The notes beneath the pieces are model-generated. The model searched no databases. It was not told the origin of the DNA and saw nothing but the letters and a program-made list of their open reading frames with translations. A DNA stretch of 54,951 nucleotides from Chytridium lagenaria (taxonomy: Eukaryota; Chytridiomycota; Chytridiomycetes; Chytridiales; Chytridiaceae), in contig JAHLKC010000193.1 in the NCBI GenBank assembly GCA_025449115.1, positions 1 to 54,951 of the forward strand, read 5' to 3'. Both the position numbers and the translations under genes were made by a program. Of this stretch, positions 1-10,092 are shown piece by piece; within the stretch, counting starts at the first letter, position 1, and each line of letters begins with the position of its first letter.

Positions 1-1086
1 CTTAAAGATTTCATTGGAACCGTTAAAAAAGGCTATCGCCAAGACTAATGATAAACGGCTTGAAACGCTTCTCCAAGATCTGGAAGGACAAGTGATGGAG
101 GCTGTGGAGGAACGGTATTTTGGGAAATGGGGGAAACATTACCTCTTGTCGCTTTCTGGCGCGCATTTGATGCAGGTTTGTTTATTTGTGTGCCATTTCA
201 TCGTATCTGTTTTTCCTTTCTTTTTTTATCCTTTTTTTTTCGCTTTTTTAAATCCTTTTTTTTGGGGGTGTGTATGCAGCAATGCAATAATTTCAAGGAT
301 CCAGGAGTTCAAGGGTACAAGGGCCCATTGTTTGAGAAACTGAGGGATGACTTGAACGAGTTGTTCTTAACGTTACCCCGCCCACACCATCTAGCAAGAG
401 GTACACCGACACGCGTTCCCAAGCACCCATCAACATGAGTTCCTACTACAACGCCAGTGGACCATGGTGAGCCCATTCTTTTTTTCCCACCATTGACGAA
501 AAAATACAGCTTTGCGGGGTCTTGTGGTATCGTTTTAGGAGATGGAACGATGACCCTCGTCTCCAACTTACGTCGTGGTGATATCGTGTTATGCCCACAC
601 TCTCTATCTGGAACAGGAACCGTTTTAGCGGTCGTGAAAACCCCATCGTTCACACCACGTCCACTCGTTCGATTCCCTACAGGACTCCTCGTCACGCCTT
701 ACCATCCCATTCACGTATCAGGGTCATGGCTGTTCCCCGTTGCCGCGTCACCGTGGGTGGAGGAAATATCGGATGAGACTGTGTACAGTGTTTTGTTGGA
801 GGAGGAAGAGGGGGGTAGGCCTTGTGGTGTTGTTGTTGGGGGGGTGGAGGTTGTGACGCTTGCGAGTGGAGTTGGGGTTGGTGGAGTGGGGAGGTATTTT
901 GCGGGGGAGGAGGTGGTGAGGGATTTGGAGGGGATGGTGGGATGGGAGTGTGGGGTTGTGGAGTGTGGAGGGGTGATGAGGGATGTGGAGACGGGGTTGG
1001 TTTGTGGACTTGTTGGGAAAAGCGTTGTGGAGGAGAAGTGTGAACATGTGAGGATGGCGCATAAATGGGAGGATGCGAGGCTGTAA
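1..1086 (+). CDS. Vint (Hint-type) domain protein, 3' part
   Basis: Only the C-terminal part is in the window. Exons are about 1-175, 280-466 and 510-1086, with GT-AG introns between them. The sequence before the Hint region (LSLSGAHLMQ then QCNNFKDPGVQGYKG) and the lead-in MSSYYNASGPC match the layout of fungal and protist vWA-Vint proteins. The putative Hint nucleophile Cys is made across the last splice junction (TG|C), followed by FAGSCGIVLGDG. A block-B-like TPYHPIH lies near 690-715 and an RDVETGLVCG block near the C terminus. Family knowledge: Hint folds cut or splice peptide bonds; the role of Vint proteins is poorly known. The frame breaks once near 385-395, where the PSSKRYTDTRSQAPIN frame must be joined. 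The last 300 bases are extremely G-rich. The start and any vWA domain lie outside the window. Confidence 0.72.
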
Positions 1087-1161
1087 TGAATATATGTATT
1101 TGTGTTATAAATATCAATAAAAAGAAATCTAACATGGGGATAAAAAGTGTGTCAACCGAAT

Positions 1162-1178
1162 GGAACGCTTCCAAAACC
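1162..1178 (+). repeat. Left terminal inverted repeat of the Harbinger element
   Basis: This 17-bp arm is perfectly complementary to 4482-4498. The outer eleven bases, GGAACGCTTCC, are themselves nearly palindromic. The preceding AAT (1159-1161) is the left target duplication. Confidence 0.92.
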
Positions 1179-1265
1179 CCCAAATGTTGGGTTTGTCAAT
1201 TTTGCAAAAGGTTGGTCAAACACGTTTGCAAATATAATTTAGCACTAATGTTAAACGGTTCGTCA

Positions 1266-1300
1266 AGTTTGCCGAGACCAAAAAACGGTCTCGGCAAACT
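1266..1300. repeat. Perfect 14-bp hairpin inside the left end of the transposon
   Basis: AGTTTGCCGAGACC (1266-1279) and its exact complement (1287-1300) flank a 7-base loop. It lies between the left terminal repeat and the Myb-like gene, so it could be a transposase-binding site or part of the promoter region of that gene. The function is inferred only from position. Confidence 0.8.
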
Positions 1301-1395
1301 CGAAATTTTCAAATATATTTGCAGATTCTGCTCTTGCCCACATTATTATTATTAACGCATCCCTTGTCCGAAAGTAGTGTCCGCCGTCTTAAAAG

Positions 1396-3086
1396 ATGCC
1401 GCCGGAACCCGCCACTTCTAAACTGAAAGGATCAAACTTCACCGCATCCGAAACCTTACGTAAGTTTGATGTACATACATGCCATCCATCATCCACATTC
1501 ATACTGATTTTAACGCAGAGCTGTTGAAGGCGGTTAGGGCAAAGCTGCCAAAGGGTCAGAACGACTGGTTGAACGTTGAGACGTTCTACAACAATCTGCA
1601 ATGCAAGGAAAGGCGGCGAGATAGTACCGCCTTGAAGAACCGATTCCTGAAGATCCGAAGCTATACGGGGGTGTTCAGTAAAAACATTACTGAAGAGGCA
1701 GTAACGGAAGCCGTTGCCATCCAGTCATTGATAGATACCGCCGTATGTGTTGCAAAGGGAGGAGGACCGGTGGGTCTTTCTAACGAGGAAGAGGAGCGTA
1801 AGTCTTGGCTTCTTCTCTTTTTCTTGCCTCTGTCTAAATGCCCGCAGGTTTGTTTGGCCTTATGGACCAGGTTCTTCCAATTTCTGAACAGGAGTGGCAG
1901 TTCGTCGAGTCAAAGTTCAACGATGACCTACCACCTGGCGATCACAAGAACATCATCCTCTTAAAGCGCCACTTTGACCAGCTGGTGGCTTTACGCAAGC
2001 CGACGGGTGACCCAGACTGCCCTGAGAATGTGAGGACGGCAAAGAGGCTTGATAGGAGGATTTCGGAGAGAGCGAGCGGAGGCGACGTTCCATCTTCAGG
2101 TGACGAGAATGATCAGAATGACGAGAATGACGAAGCTGAGGAGGACGAGGAGACCTTCTCTACCCACCGTGGCAAGGAATCCGACGACGGCGACGAAGAT
2201 TTGGGCGAGGTCGATGACTTGATTAGACCCCGCCGTCTGGAATTTCCCATTCCCCTTCCGCAAGCCATCACCGACGAAAACGCCGATCCGTATGACATCG
2301 AGATAGATTACGATGTTCCGCTTAAAGAGGGTCGCCGATCAGCCCTTCAAACGGACAGAACTAACATTGCTCTCTCACCTGTTGTGATACGACAAGAGGC
2401 AGCAAAGTCGGTTTCCTCAAGTGGGAGTAGGTCCAGCGGCATTGGAACGAAGAGGAAGGTGGATGAGGGACAGGGGAAGAAGGTGGTTGGAACCTTTTCG
2501 TTGGAGAGTCGCTTAGGAGCGCAGGGACTTACTCCAAATAACGTTATTAAGAAGGAGATTGCTGACTACAAGTCTCTTAAGGCCAGCAAACGATCGCGGG
2601 TGTCATCAACGGTTGGGTCAGTTATGGAGACGGCAAATAACATAGCTAGGTATTATGACTTTTCTCACTCTTTCACAAACTGAACTTTATTCATGTAATA
2701 GCTACGTCGTGGAGAAAGGGCAGAAGGATGAGAAGAGGCACCTTGAACTTGCGGCCAGAGAATACGAACTGGAGGAAAAGAGGCTTGAACTGGAATATCA
2801 AAAAATGAAAGCGGAGGAGCGTCGAGAGGAGGCTTTGAGAATTGCCGAGGAGCGCAGAATTAAGGAGGATTATCGTCGAGAAGAGGCGGAAAGGAAGGCG
2901 GAGGAGCGACGAGCGCAAGACGAATTACGACGGGAAGAGGCGGCTCGGAAGGCGGAAGAAGTGGCTAGGAAGGCTGAAGAGCGAAGAGAAGAAAACGACC
3001 GACGGGCAGAGGAGCGTCGAGAAAGGAATGACCAGATGATGGCCCTATTGATGACGTCTTTGATTAAGAATTCTAAGACTGAATGA
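1396..3086 (+). CDS. Harbinger-associated Myb/SANT-like protein with C-terminal coiled coil
   Basis: Spliced exons 1396-1459, 1519-1797, 1848-2649 and 2702-3086 join in frame to give 509 residues. The N-terminal part (NFTASETLQLLKAV ... WLNVETFYN ... LKNRFLKI) has the tryptophan/hydrophobic spacing of a Myb/SANT-like helix bundle. A second block (LMDQVLPISEQEWQ ... KKPTGDP-like RKPTGDPDCP) resembles the DUF6818-type domain found with transposons in oomycetes and fungi. A long acidic Ser/Glu/Asp linker follows. The last 130 residues are a highly charged EERR-rich coiled coil. In PIF/Harbinger elements the Myb-like partner binds the terminal repeats and recruits the transposase. The start at 1396 is the first in-frame ATG. 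No frame breaks. Confidence 0.85.
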
Positions 3087-3140
3087 GTTTATGCAATAAA
3101 GAATAATAAGTTTATTAATATTAAAACTCTTTTACATCAT

Positions 3141-4341
3141 TTAATATTGAGAATAAACTGTTCTGATCTGGCTTATCTCGGTGGTGCGTACCCGAAGGTT
3201 GTATAGCCTGAAAACGTTGTCCATCCGTAATCGTCGAAGAACAGGATTGTATGGTAACTTGCAACCCATCCGTCGAAAACTCTTATCAACAGCACCCATT
3301 CCCCACTCTGCAGCTTGTCGAACATCAGTGATGGCGTCACTGACGAGCTTGGCATGGGCTTGCTCGCCAATCGGAAAGCGTGAGAGATCGCCCGACTTCA
3401 ATGGGGTAACGATGCGGTTGAACATATCCCCGGAAACAGGGAACGCCGAATCAGCTACAACACCGTGGTCTTGAAGTGAGTACCCGTGATCCAAGAGCAG
3501 CTGGCGAAATTCACGCGAGTTCTCACTGTAAAAGCGCTTTGTAGTTAGAAAGGGAAGCGATAAAGTAGAGCTCAGAAACCTATCATTCCAGGATCCAGGG
3601 CTGTTGTGGCGGTACCAAACAATGGTTCCGTCAACACCGAAACAAAGAACGCCTGTTACTAAAACTGCATGAAGCCAGCCATTGTAGTAGGCATTTTGAA
3701 GGTCATCATGCGTTGGTTCTTGTACGGAGAAGTTCTTCCCATCAATAAAACCCCATCTCCCATGCAATACCGCTTTCCTTCGATTAATCTTTGCTGCCCA
3801 CTCCCGCTGTTGAGTGTGCGATGGCCAGCGTACTTGAGCCGCCTTCACTTCGTTCAAAGCAAGGTCCAACGCCTCCTCCGCTTGGCGCAAGTTCCGTGAC
3901 AACGTGGCAGGTGGTATGCAAAACAGCTGGCATAGTGTCTTCTGCTCCATGGTGCCTTGATGTTCTATCAGAAAGTCCCTAACACATTTAAACCTTACCA
4001 ACGTAGAAGTGAAGAACCATCCCAAGAACCGTTGACTTCTCAAGTAGCTTCCGTGGCCGTCCAGACCGACCAGGACCTGAGGAGACCTCGTAATACTCCT
4101 CGAAATGAACTAGAAGCATATCAAAGGTGGGCCTGTCCAGTCCAGTAACAGAAAGGAATCCTTCGACGTTGATCCTCGCTGATTCGTAAAGGTTAAACCA
4201 CGGCATCGTATCGGGATCCGCCAAGTCATCCACAGTCAGGTACATACGATTCGAGGTGGAAAAGTAACTTTCTTCCAGAACGATGGCAAGCTGTGCAAGG
4301 TTCATGCACAGCATCAAAGCAACATCGTCTAGCGAGACCAT
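3141..4341 (-). CDS. PIF/Harbinger DDE transposase (HARBI1-like endonuclease)
   Basis: Spliced from 3999-4341 and 3141-3964 across an unusually short 34-bp GT-AG intron (3965-3998), giving 388 residues. The splice restores the family pattern LHFYVEHQGTMEQKTLCQLF, followed by PPATLSRNLRQAE, a helix-turn-helix region. Candidate catalytic acids of the RNase-H fold are the Asp in GFIDGKNF, the Asp in VVADSAFP, and the Glu in AAEWGMG. The start is the ATG at 4341; an in-frame TTG lies just upstream. It is convergent with the Myb-like gene, with a 54-bp gap. The intact frame suggests a functional enzyme. Confidence 0.9.
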
Positions 4342-4401
4342 CTTGGTCAATATTAATGATTTAACCCTCTAAATTCTCCAGGGTTTTGGAAGCATACCTT
4401 T

Positions 4402-4450
4402 GCTAAATGGTTTGTCAAACGGTTTTGTCAAATGGTTCGCTAAACGGCTC
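4402..4450. repeat. Subterminal short direct repeats at the right transposon end
   Basis: Degenerate repeats of the type (G)CTAAAYGGTT and GTCAAAYGGTT occur four times in about 50 bases. Related strings (GTTAAACGGTT, GGTCAAACAC) occur near 1211-1262 at the left end. Subterminal repeats are usual transposase-binding sites in this superfamily. Confidence 0.7.
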
Positions 4451-4481
4451 ACCAAAAATTTCTGCAAAATTTAAAATTCGT

Positions 4482-4498
4482 GGTTTTGGAAGCGTTCC
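4482..4498 (-). repeat. Right terminal inverted repeat of the Harbinger element
   Basis: Perfect partner of the left repeat, followed by the duplicated AAT (4499-4501). Its inner 12 bases, GGTTTTGGAAGC, recur exactly 100 bp inside the element at 4382-4393. Confidence 0.92.
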
Positions 4499-4501
4499 AA
4501 T

Positions 4502-5056
4502 AGCTGACCGAGTGGTTGTTACTTCTTTACATATGTGATAAAGCCCGTTGTTACACAAATATTGTACCAAAAAAGCAAAAAGGAAGGGATAGACACGGTA
4601 GTCTCTAACAATCAGTGTGGCGCTCGAGCCCCGTGAACTCAAGTCGCTATTCCTCAGAGCCATCATGTGCTAAGCCTTTTCCTTGCTCTGTTGCCAGCCT
4701 CAGGCGGTTCAGCTTTATTTAATACCCGTCTCTCATCTCCTTCGAGACAAGAGGCTGGTGAAACACACGATTCCCCAAGGGGCAACCCTCAACATTCTTT
4801 GGTTATTAACGTGATCAAGAGCGTTTGACCCACACGGTGATTGAGATTCATCATGCCATTGTGCCTCATTCAGTTCCAAATGTTACAGGGCTCAACACCC
4901 CAGGCGGCGTACTTTTCTGAAAAATGGGTATATTTAAGAGGAAATGGGGAGTGAGTGAAGAGTTGTGGGTTGTGTGTTACTTTCTTAATGACAATTATGC
5001 TGTAAGAGATTGACAATCTCATATTCATTTATTTAATTCAAGGCATCTTTTTAGAT
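4502..5056. other. Intergenic region between the transposon and the PPxY membrane gene
   Basis: I see no supported gene here. It must hold the promoter of the gene starting at 5057, but I find no clear TATA box. Confidence 0.5.
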
Positions 5057-6335
5057 ATGGCTGCTCATTATCATCATCATCAGCATCATCCTACTCATAC
5101 TCATACCACTACTCCTACGACGATAACTACCTTACAGTTAGAACCATCAGCATGGAACCATAGGATATCAACTCTATTCTGCTGTTGTTATTACTGTTCC
5201 TGCCTCTCGTGTAATCGAACCACCGGATCCACCACCACCACCACAACAAGAACAAGACAAAGACCCAACTTCCCCGACCACCCTCCACCCCAATGGGCCA
5301 TCCAACTAGGTCTCACCCCAACCCTCCACGCCGAAAGACTCCAAATCATCAACACCTACATGAACACCCTTTACAATCCCACACCAAAGATCATCTTCAC
5401 ATGTGCAGCCATGATCTTGATCCTTGGACATGTTGTTGTGTTTGTATTGTCTGCGCAGAGGGAGAGAGAGATGGATGGGATTGGGAGGAGGGGTGGAGAG
5501 TATAATACTGTTATGGGGGTTTTGTGTTGTTGTGGTGGTCACGATTATGGGGTTTATTTTTACGACGGTCAAGACTTTTAATTATGTGAGTGTGTAGAAG
5601 GAGGTGCATGGGGGGGAGTGTAGCGAGGAGGAGTTGAGGGGTGGGTATTTTTGCGCGAGTGAAGTGAGAAATGACTATGTGGAGGCGTGAGTGTCCGAGC
5701 AATTCTTGTTTGATGGGTGGGTGGGTGGTTGAGTTTGAGCGGAGCGAGTAGTCATATCTCTTTGGCGAACTAAGATATTCCAGCTCTACTACATGGTCTT
5801 GCTTCGCTCATGCGAGTATTATTTAATGCTCTTCGGGCTTTAGCGAGAGAGTTATTTGATTAGTACCATATTCCCGTGCAATATTATACTTTCACTAACA
5901 CCAAAATAGGTACGTCTCAATCTCTTTAGATACCAAGCGAAATGGAGCGCTCAAGGTCCCGTCTCCTACACCTTCAACAACCTTCAAACTTTATGGCTCG
6001 TCTCCCGCGTAGGAGTGGTAAGAACAACCCTCTTCCTTCCTTATATGATACTCTACTTACTTTTTTGACATTAGAGTCTCTCTCTTACCCCAGTCCATCA
6101 CATGATGATCATGGTCGATCCATCAGGTGCAGGGCCATACCTCGTTCAGCAAATGCCTGTCATTGTCGCTTCCCCTCCTTATGGGGCTCAACATGCCGCA
6201 GTGTTTATGACGGCTTCTAATACTCCACAACATGTTCCCTGTGGAGCTTATGGCATGCAGCTGGAGCAACAGCAATATCTCCCTCCGTACTCGGGTCCCT
6301 CCATTGCAACTCAGCAACCACCCAAATACGCGTGA
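5057..6335 (+). CDS. Two-helix membrane protein with C-terminal PPxY motif
   Basis: Exons 5057-5585, 5910-6017 and 6075-6335, with GT-AG introns; exons 2 and 3 join in phase. I do not recognise the family. A His/Thr/Pro-rich N-terminal stretch precedes a hydrophobic helix (IIFTCAAMILILGHVVVFVL, near 5390-5450). A second helix (VVVVVTIMGFIF) is open only in another frame, so a single-base break is likely at the GGGGG run near 5514. A further break is possible near 5270, where a Pro/Gln-rich frame switches. The tail has PPYGAQ, PPYSGP and a final PPKYA. PPKY fits the PPxY consensus bound by WW domains of Nedd4/Rsp5 ubiquitin ligases, so a cargo-adaptor role is possible but inferred. The 324-bp first intron (5586-5909) is long for this region. 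Confidence 0.55.
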
Positions 6336-6479
6336 AACCTAATCACAGTTATACTCCTTTAAATTTCTCACATTGAACTCAACCATCTCTCTTGTTAATA
6401 AACCGATTAAACTCCACCATCTGTCTTGTTATTGAAAAGACCCTGAAATAATAAAACATACAAAATCAAAGAATCTCAT

Positions 6480-8990
6480 TTCATTGTATGTACAAATATT
6501 CTGTATTTTTTACCTGCTTATAAAGCAACACCAGCAAAAGACGATTATGTGCAAGAGATTTCTTTCGCAAAAACAGCGATGGAATATAATGTGCGAAAAA
6601 AAAAGGGTTGAATACGCAATAAACAAAAAAGCAACCTCCCCAACAACATCCGTTCCCCACCCTCATCATCCACTCCCTTCCTCCCCATACCACCCCCTCG
6701 AACTCGTCACCACCCCGCCTCCACCCACACCCTCCCCCTCCCCTCCTCATACTCCAAATGCCTCTCCACAACCCCCCCAACAACCGGATTCCCATACGTC
6801 TCCGCAAAAGTCGGCGCCGCATACATCAACGCCCCCGACGCCACGCATCCAAGCACAGCAGCCACCTCAAGTTCCTCATCACTCAACCTCGTCCCCATCG
6901 CAGGTCCCATCTCCGCTAAATCATTCGACGCAACCTGCAGCATCGCCATCCCATAGTTGGGTGTCGGTGGGTGTCACTCATTGGCGTTGGGGGGAGTTGT
7001 GAAGGCGGTGGAACGGCGATTGGCGCATAGTTGAATTGTGAGGATGGAAATGGGTTCATATGTGGGGGTACTCAAATGGCGTATACGATTTCGCTGACTT
7101 CCTCGTATTCCGTGTCGCTGTTTTCACACGACCTGTCTTTTGCGTCCTTGGAGGTATCGTCACGTTAGATGAACTCGTTCGTGACCGTGTCCGTCGCGAT
7201 GGTCCTGCTTCAGGATCCTCTGGTGACGGCGTTACATTCGCACAAGCCGTCGACACCATCCCGTCTAAAACAGGCCGTCGTGTCTCTCTCGACACTAATC
7301 TCCAAAACTCCACAGGTTCCGTACACCAAGCCCCCCCAATCAACGGTTGCAATGCGTACCCGTTCCGCGACAAGGCTGGTTGGGCTTTGCGGCTGTTTTC
7401 GCGCCCTCAGAGGTTGGGGGAAGGTTGGGTTGGTAAACTCCCGTAAAGCGATAGTGATTGAGTGGTATCGACTCGAATGTTTTCATCAAATCCATTCCCG
7501 TTTCCAAATGGTAACTCTTCCAAACAACTCTCCAATCTATCCAACTCCAACGTCCCCGGTTCCTCATCATCCGTCTCTCGTCATCCCGTTTCATCCATTT
7601 CTCCACGCTCTCATCGTAAAGGTGTGGTGGTCGTAATCAGGGGGTCGTTGGGGGTCAAACTCTTGAAGTCCTGTGACGAGGCTTTGGGAGAGAAGGGTTG
7701 ACCAGACGGTGGAGACGATCGTGGATGTGATTTCTTCGTGTCGACCTTGAACGTGGTCGAGGACGGATGCCCAGAGTTTGCGAATGTCGGAACGGTTACG
7801 GGCAAGACGTTTGAGGGAGCGACAGAGACGTTCGCGGCAGGGGAGGTATTCGAAACCGTCGAGGTTCTAAGTTATTCATTTAACAAAGTTATCAGGATGA
7901 TCACTTTACTTTGAGGACGACGGCGCAGTCCAGGAATCGGTATACTTGAGCTCTCGAGATCTGTTTCCCGTTGATTTAAACTACAGCTCCAAAATATTTG
8001 ATAGTACCTTCCATACATCCTTGAAATAAGCTTCTAAACTGGGCGACTTTGATTTGTAGAGTTTGGCGGAAACGATGGCCTGTACTGCAAACACGGTTCT
8101 CCGAAACCTTTACATAAAAAATTAAAATAAAAACTATGCAGACATGTGTTTCTATGAGGAGAAGAAACCCACCGTTTTTGTTTCCGATTCTGCTCGGTTG
8201 CGTCAATATGATTCTAATAGGATGTCAGAATATATAATGAAAACTAAACCGCACTCACCAGATCTATGTATACACAGAACAAATGACCATCATAGTGGAT
8301 CCCGTTTAGCATCACCACTCCTTCTTACCAAAAAAAAAAAAGCATCTCCATACCTTGAAATCAATCCTCGACTCTGCAGCATCCAGATCCGCAACCTCCT
8401 CCTCCGATCTCGGGCTCTGCTGGTCGATAGCCAGCATCATGGCTTGATGATGCTCGACTCTGTGTCGTCGGCCGTCGGTGCGATCAAGCTGAGCATAGTT
8501 TGATCCGATGGCAGGTGGAAGGGTGATGGAAGATGGGGTATAGGGCGGGTTTGTTGACCGACTTGCTGTCTGGGAGATGGATGCGCAAAAACCAAATTAA
8601 AAACGCGATCAGTGATTGTTGTTGTTTGGTCAGTCTGGTAAACAAACTGAAATTTGGGATGTCCGAGCTTCCAGGGATGGAAGCCGCAGGGGTGTAGGGT
8701 TAAGGACATGGAGGGCTATGGAAGGTGACAAAATGGACACCCGCAGAAGTGGATGGGAGAATCGAGTACGGGGATGCAGAGGGATGGGATGGGGGTGAGG
8801 GAGTTCATGTGTATGTCATTCCAGCATAACACCAGAACCATCACCCCCTGGATTCACCCATGGAGTCGAGTTCCCACCATCCCACACGGTCGGGGAAGGA
8901 AGCTCGAAGCGAAACCCAGGTAACGACGAGTTTAAAATAGTTTTGCGAGTGGACGGTCACAACAAGTCCCAATAGTAAACTGTATGCAGT
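6480..8990 (-). CDS. Unrecognised multi-exon gene with a conserved helical block
   Basis: The supported core runs 5' to 3' on the minus strand. An exon ending at 8354 (NYAQLDRTDGRRHRVEHHQA ... AESRIDFK) is followed by NHIDATEQNRKQKR near 8200. Next come a piece near 8100-8010 (VFAVQAIVSAKLYKSKS, EAYFKDVWK), then ISRAQVYRFLDCAVVLK (about 7965-7915), then NLDGFEYLPCRERLCRSLKR and RNRSDIRKLWASVLDHV (about 7867-7760). These join across GT-AG introns in phase and look strongly conserved, but I cannot name the family. Downstream, low-complexity Pro/Ser/Arg frames with several apparent frame breaks continue to a piece near 6949-6707 (DEELEVAAVLGCVASGALMY). Upstream, about 8970-8860, a frame with FELPSPTVWDGG may be the first exon. 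Both ends and some exon links are uncertain. Confidence 0.45.
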
Positions 8991-10092
8991 ACCCACAAAC
9001 AACATCCATCACTCCAGTAGCTTCCATTCAAACCCACTCTTTCATCCTCACAGCCCCCAGGAAACTGCCTGAAAAAAGAAGCAAATGCAGCCCCATGTCT
9101 CCACTCACGCCGCCATCATTGATTCACCAGCACCACCCCTTAAATCTCCCGACCCGTCACCCGTATTCTCAAACAGCCCATTGTCTCCACTCCTCGCCAA
9201 CATCACTCAGGCACCCATTTGTGTCTTCTCCCCGTCACCCCTCACCGCCCTCCTTTCTCAAACACTTCTGCAAAAAAAATACGGCATCAACTTGTACCTT
9301 TCAAGAACACGAACTGCGCTTCAATAAAACCTCCAGACTTCTTTTTCCCGCGCCGAAAAACACTTTGTAACGTTTCTATCAACACCACGAACGAAAAACA
9401 GCGACGGTTTGTGCAGGCAAAGGCTCAACTGTATCCCTCCTCAGTCTTCAAAATCGGGAGAAACTCTCAAGCTTTTCTCTCCCCGTCTCCACAAAAGAAA
9501 GAACAAAAAACCTCGGTGGAGGATCCTCTTTCCTTTTTCCCTTGTGAAATCACTCTGCGTCGTGTTGACCGCGGGGAGACGTTTACCTTGGAATTTTGGG
9601 GGCCAACGAAGCTTTTAGGGCTTTTAACGAAAAGAAAGCTGTCTTTTTGGGAGGGAGGGACAGGTCCCTTTGAATTCACTTTATTCTTTGTTTTTTTGGT
9701 GATGGTTGGGGGGGTGAGAAGAGGTGATAAAGGGACGGCTTTGCGGCACGTGGGAAGCTTGTTTCTGATGTGCGGGTCGGGTAGGGATGAGGGTACTGGG
9801 TATACTTTCTGGGTTGTATGAATGACGGTGCAATGTGATGGCAGACCGCCGCCTCCATGTACGGCTCCTTCGTAGAGTCCAAACTCCGTTATCCTTTCCG
9901 AGCTGCAACGTGAATCGCGAGGACGTCAATAAGTTTGGCGTCAAAAATAAGACGATCGAAGAATTTGGGGTGACAAAAAAATCCGGTTGCCATTCAGTTA
10001 CCATCCGCTTGCATCGGCTCAGCATCCATCACAAATTCCATCGCATCAAAGAGTCTGGTCGAAAAAGGAGGACGGAAAAGAGAGGCGCACAG
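8991..10092. other. Unassigned stretch, possible low-complexity gene
   Basis: Open frames exist on both strands (plus-strand frame 9219-9821; minus-strand frames about 9900-9467 and 10025-9681). All are Ser/Pro/Lys-rich and none shows a domain I recognise. The plus strand is C-rich at 8984-9260 and G-rich at 9560-9800, the same 5'-to-3' switch seen in real plus-strand genes here, which mildly favours a plus-strand gene. Confidence 0.25.

Larger units (their letters stand above)
1162..4498. mobile_element. Complete PIF/Harbinger DNA transposon, 3337 bp
   Basis: The element has 17-bp perfect terminal inverted repeats (GGAACGCTTCCAAAACC at 1162-1178, its complement at 4482-4498). They are flanked by the trinucleotide AAT on both sides (1159-1161 and 4499-4501), which fits the 3-bp target duplication of the PIF/Harbinger superfamily. 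Inside are two convergent genes: a Myb-like protein (1396-3086, +) and a DDE endonuclease (3141-4341, -). That two-gene content is the hallmark of the superfamily. Both reading frames are intact after splicing, so the copy looks young and potentially active. Confidence 0.93.

Noticed and set aside
692..1183. Pro/Ser/His-rich minus-strand frame opposite the Vint gene
   Set aside because: It is the shadow of the G-rich coding strand; the Hint motifs are on the plus strand.
5586..5909. Small RNA gene inside the long first intron of the PPxY gene
   Set aside because: Some short self-complementary strings (GAGCGGAGCGAG, GCTTCGCTC) occur, but no box or stable fold I can support by eye.
9219..9821. 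200-codon plus-strand open frame
   Set aside because: No domain, odd composition, and an equally open frame on the opposite strand. Kept only as an unassigned stretch.
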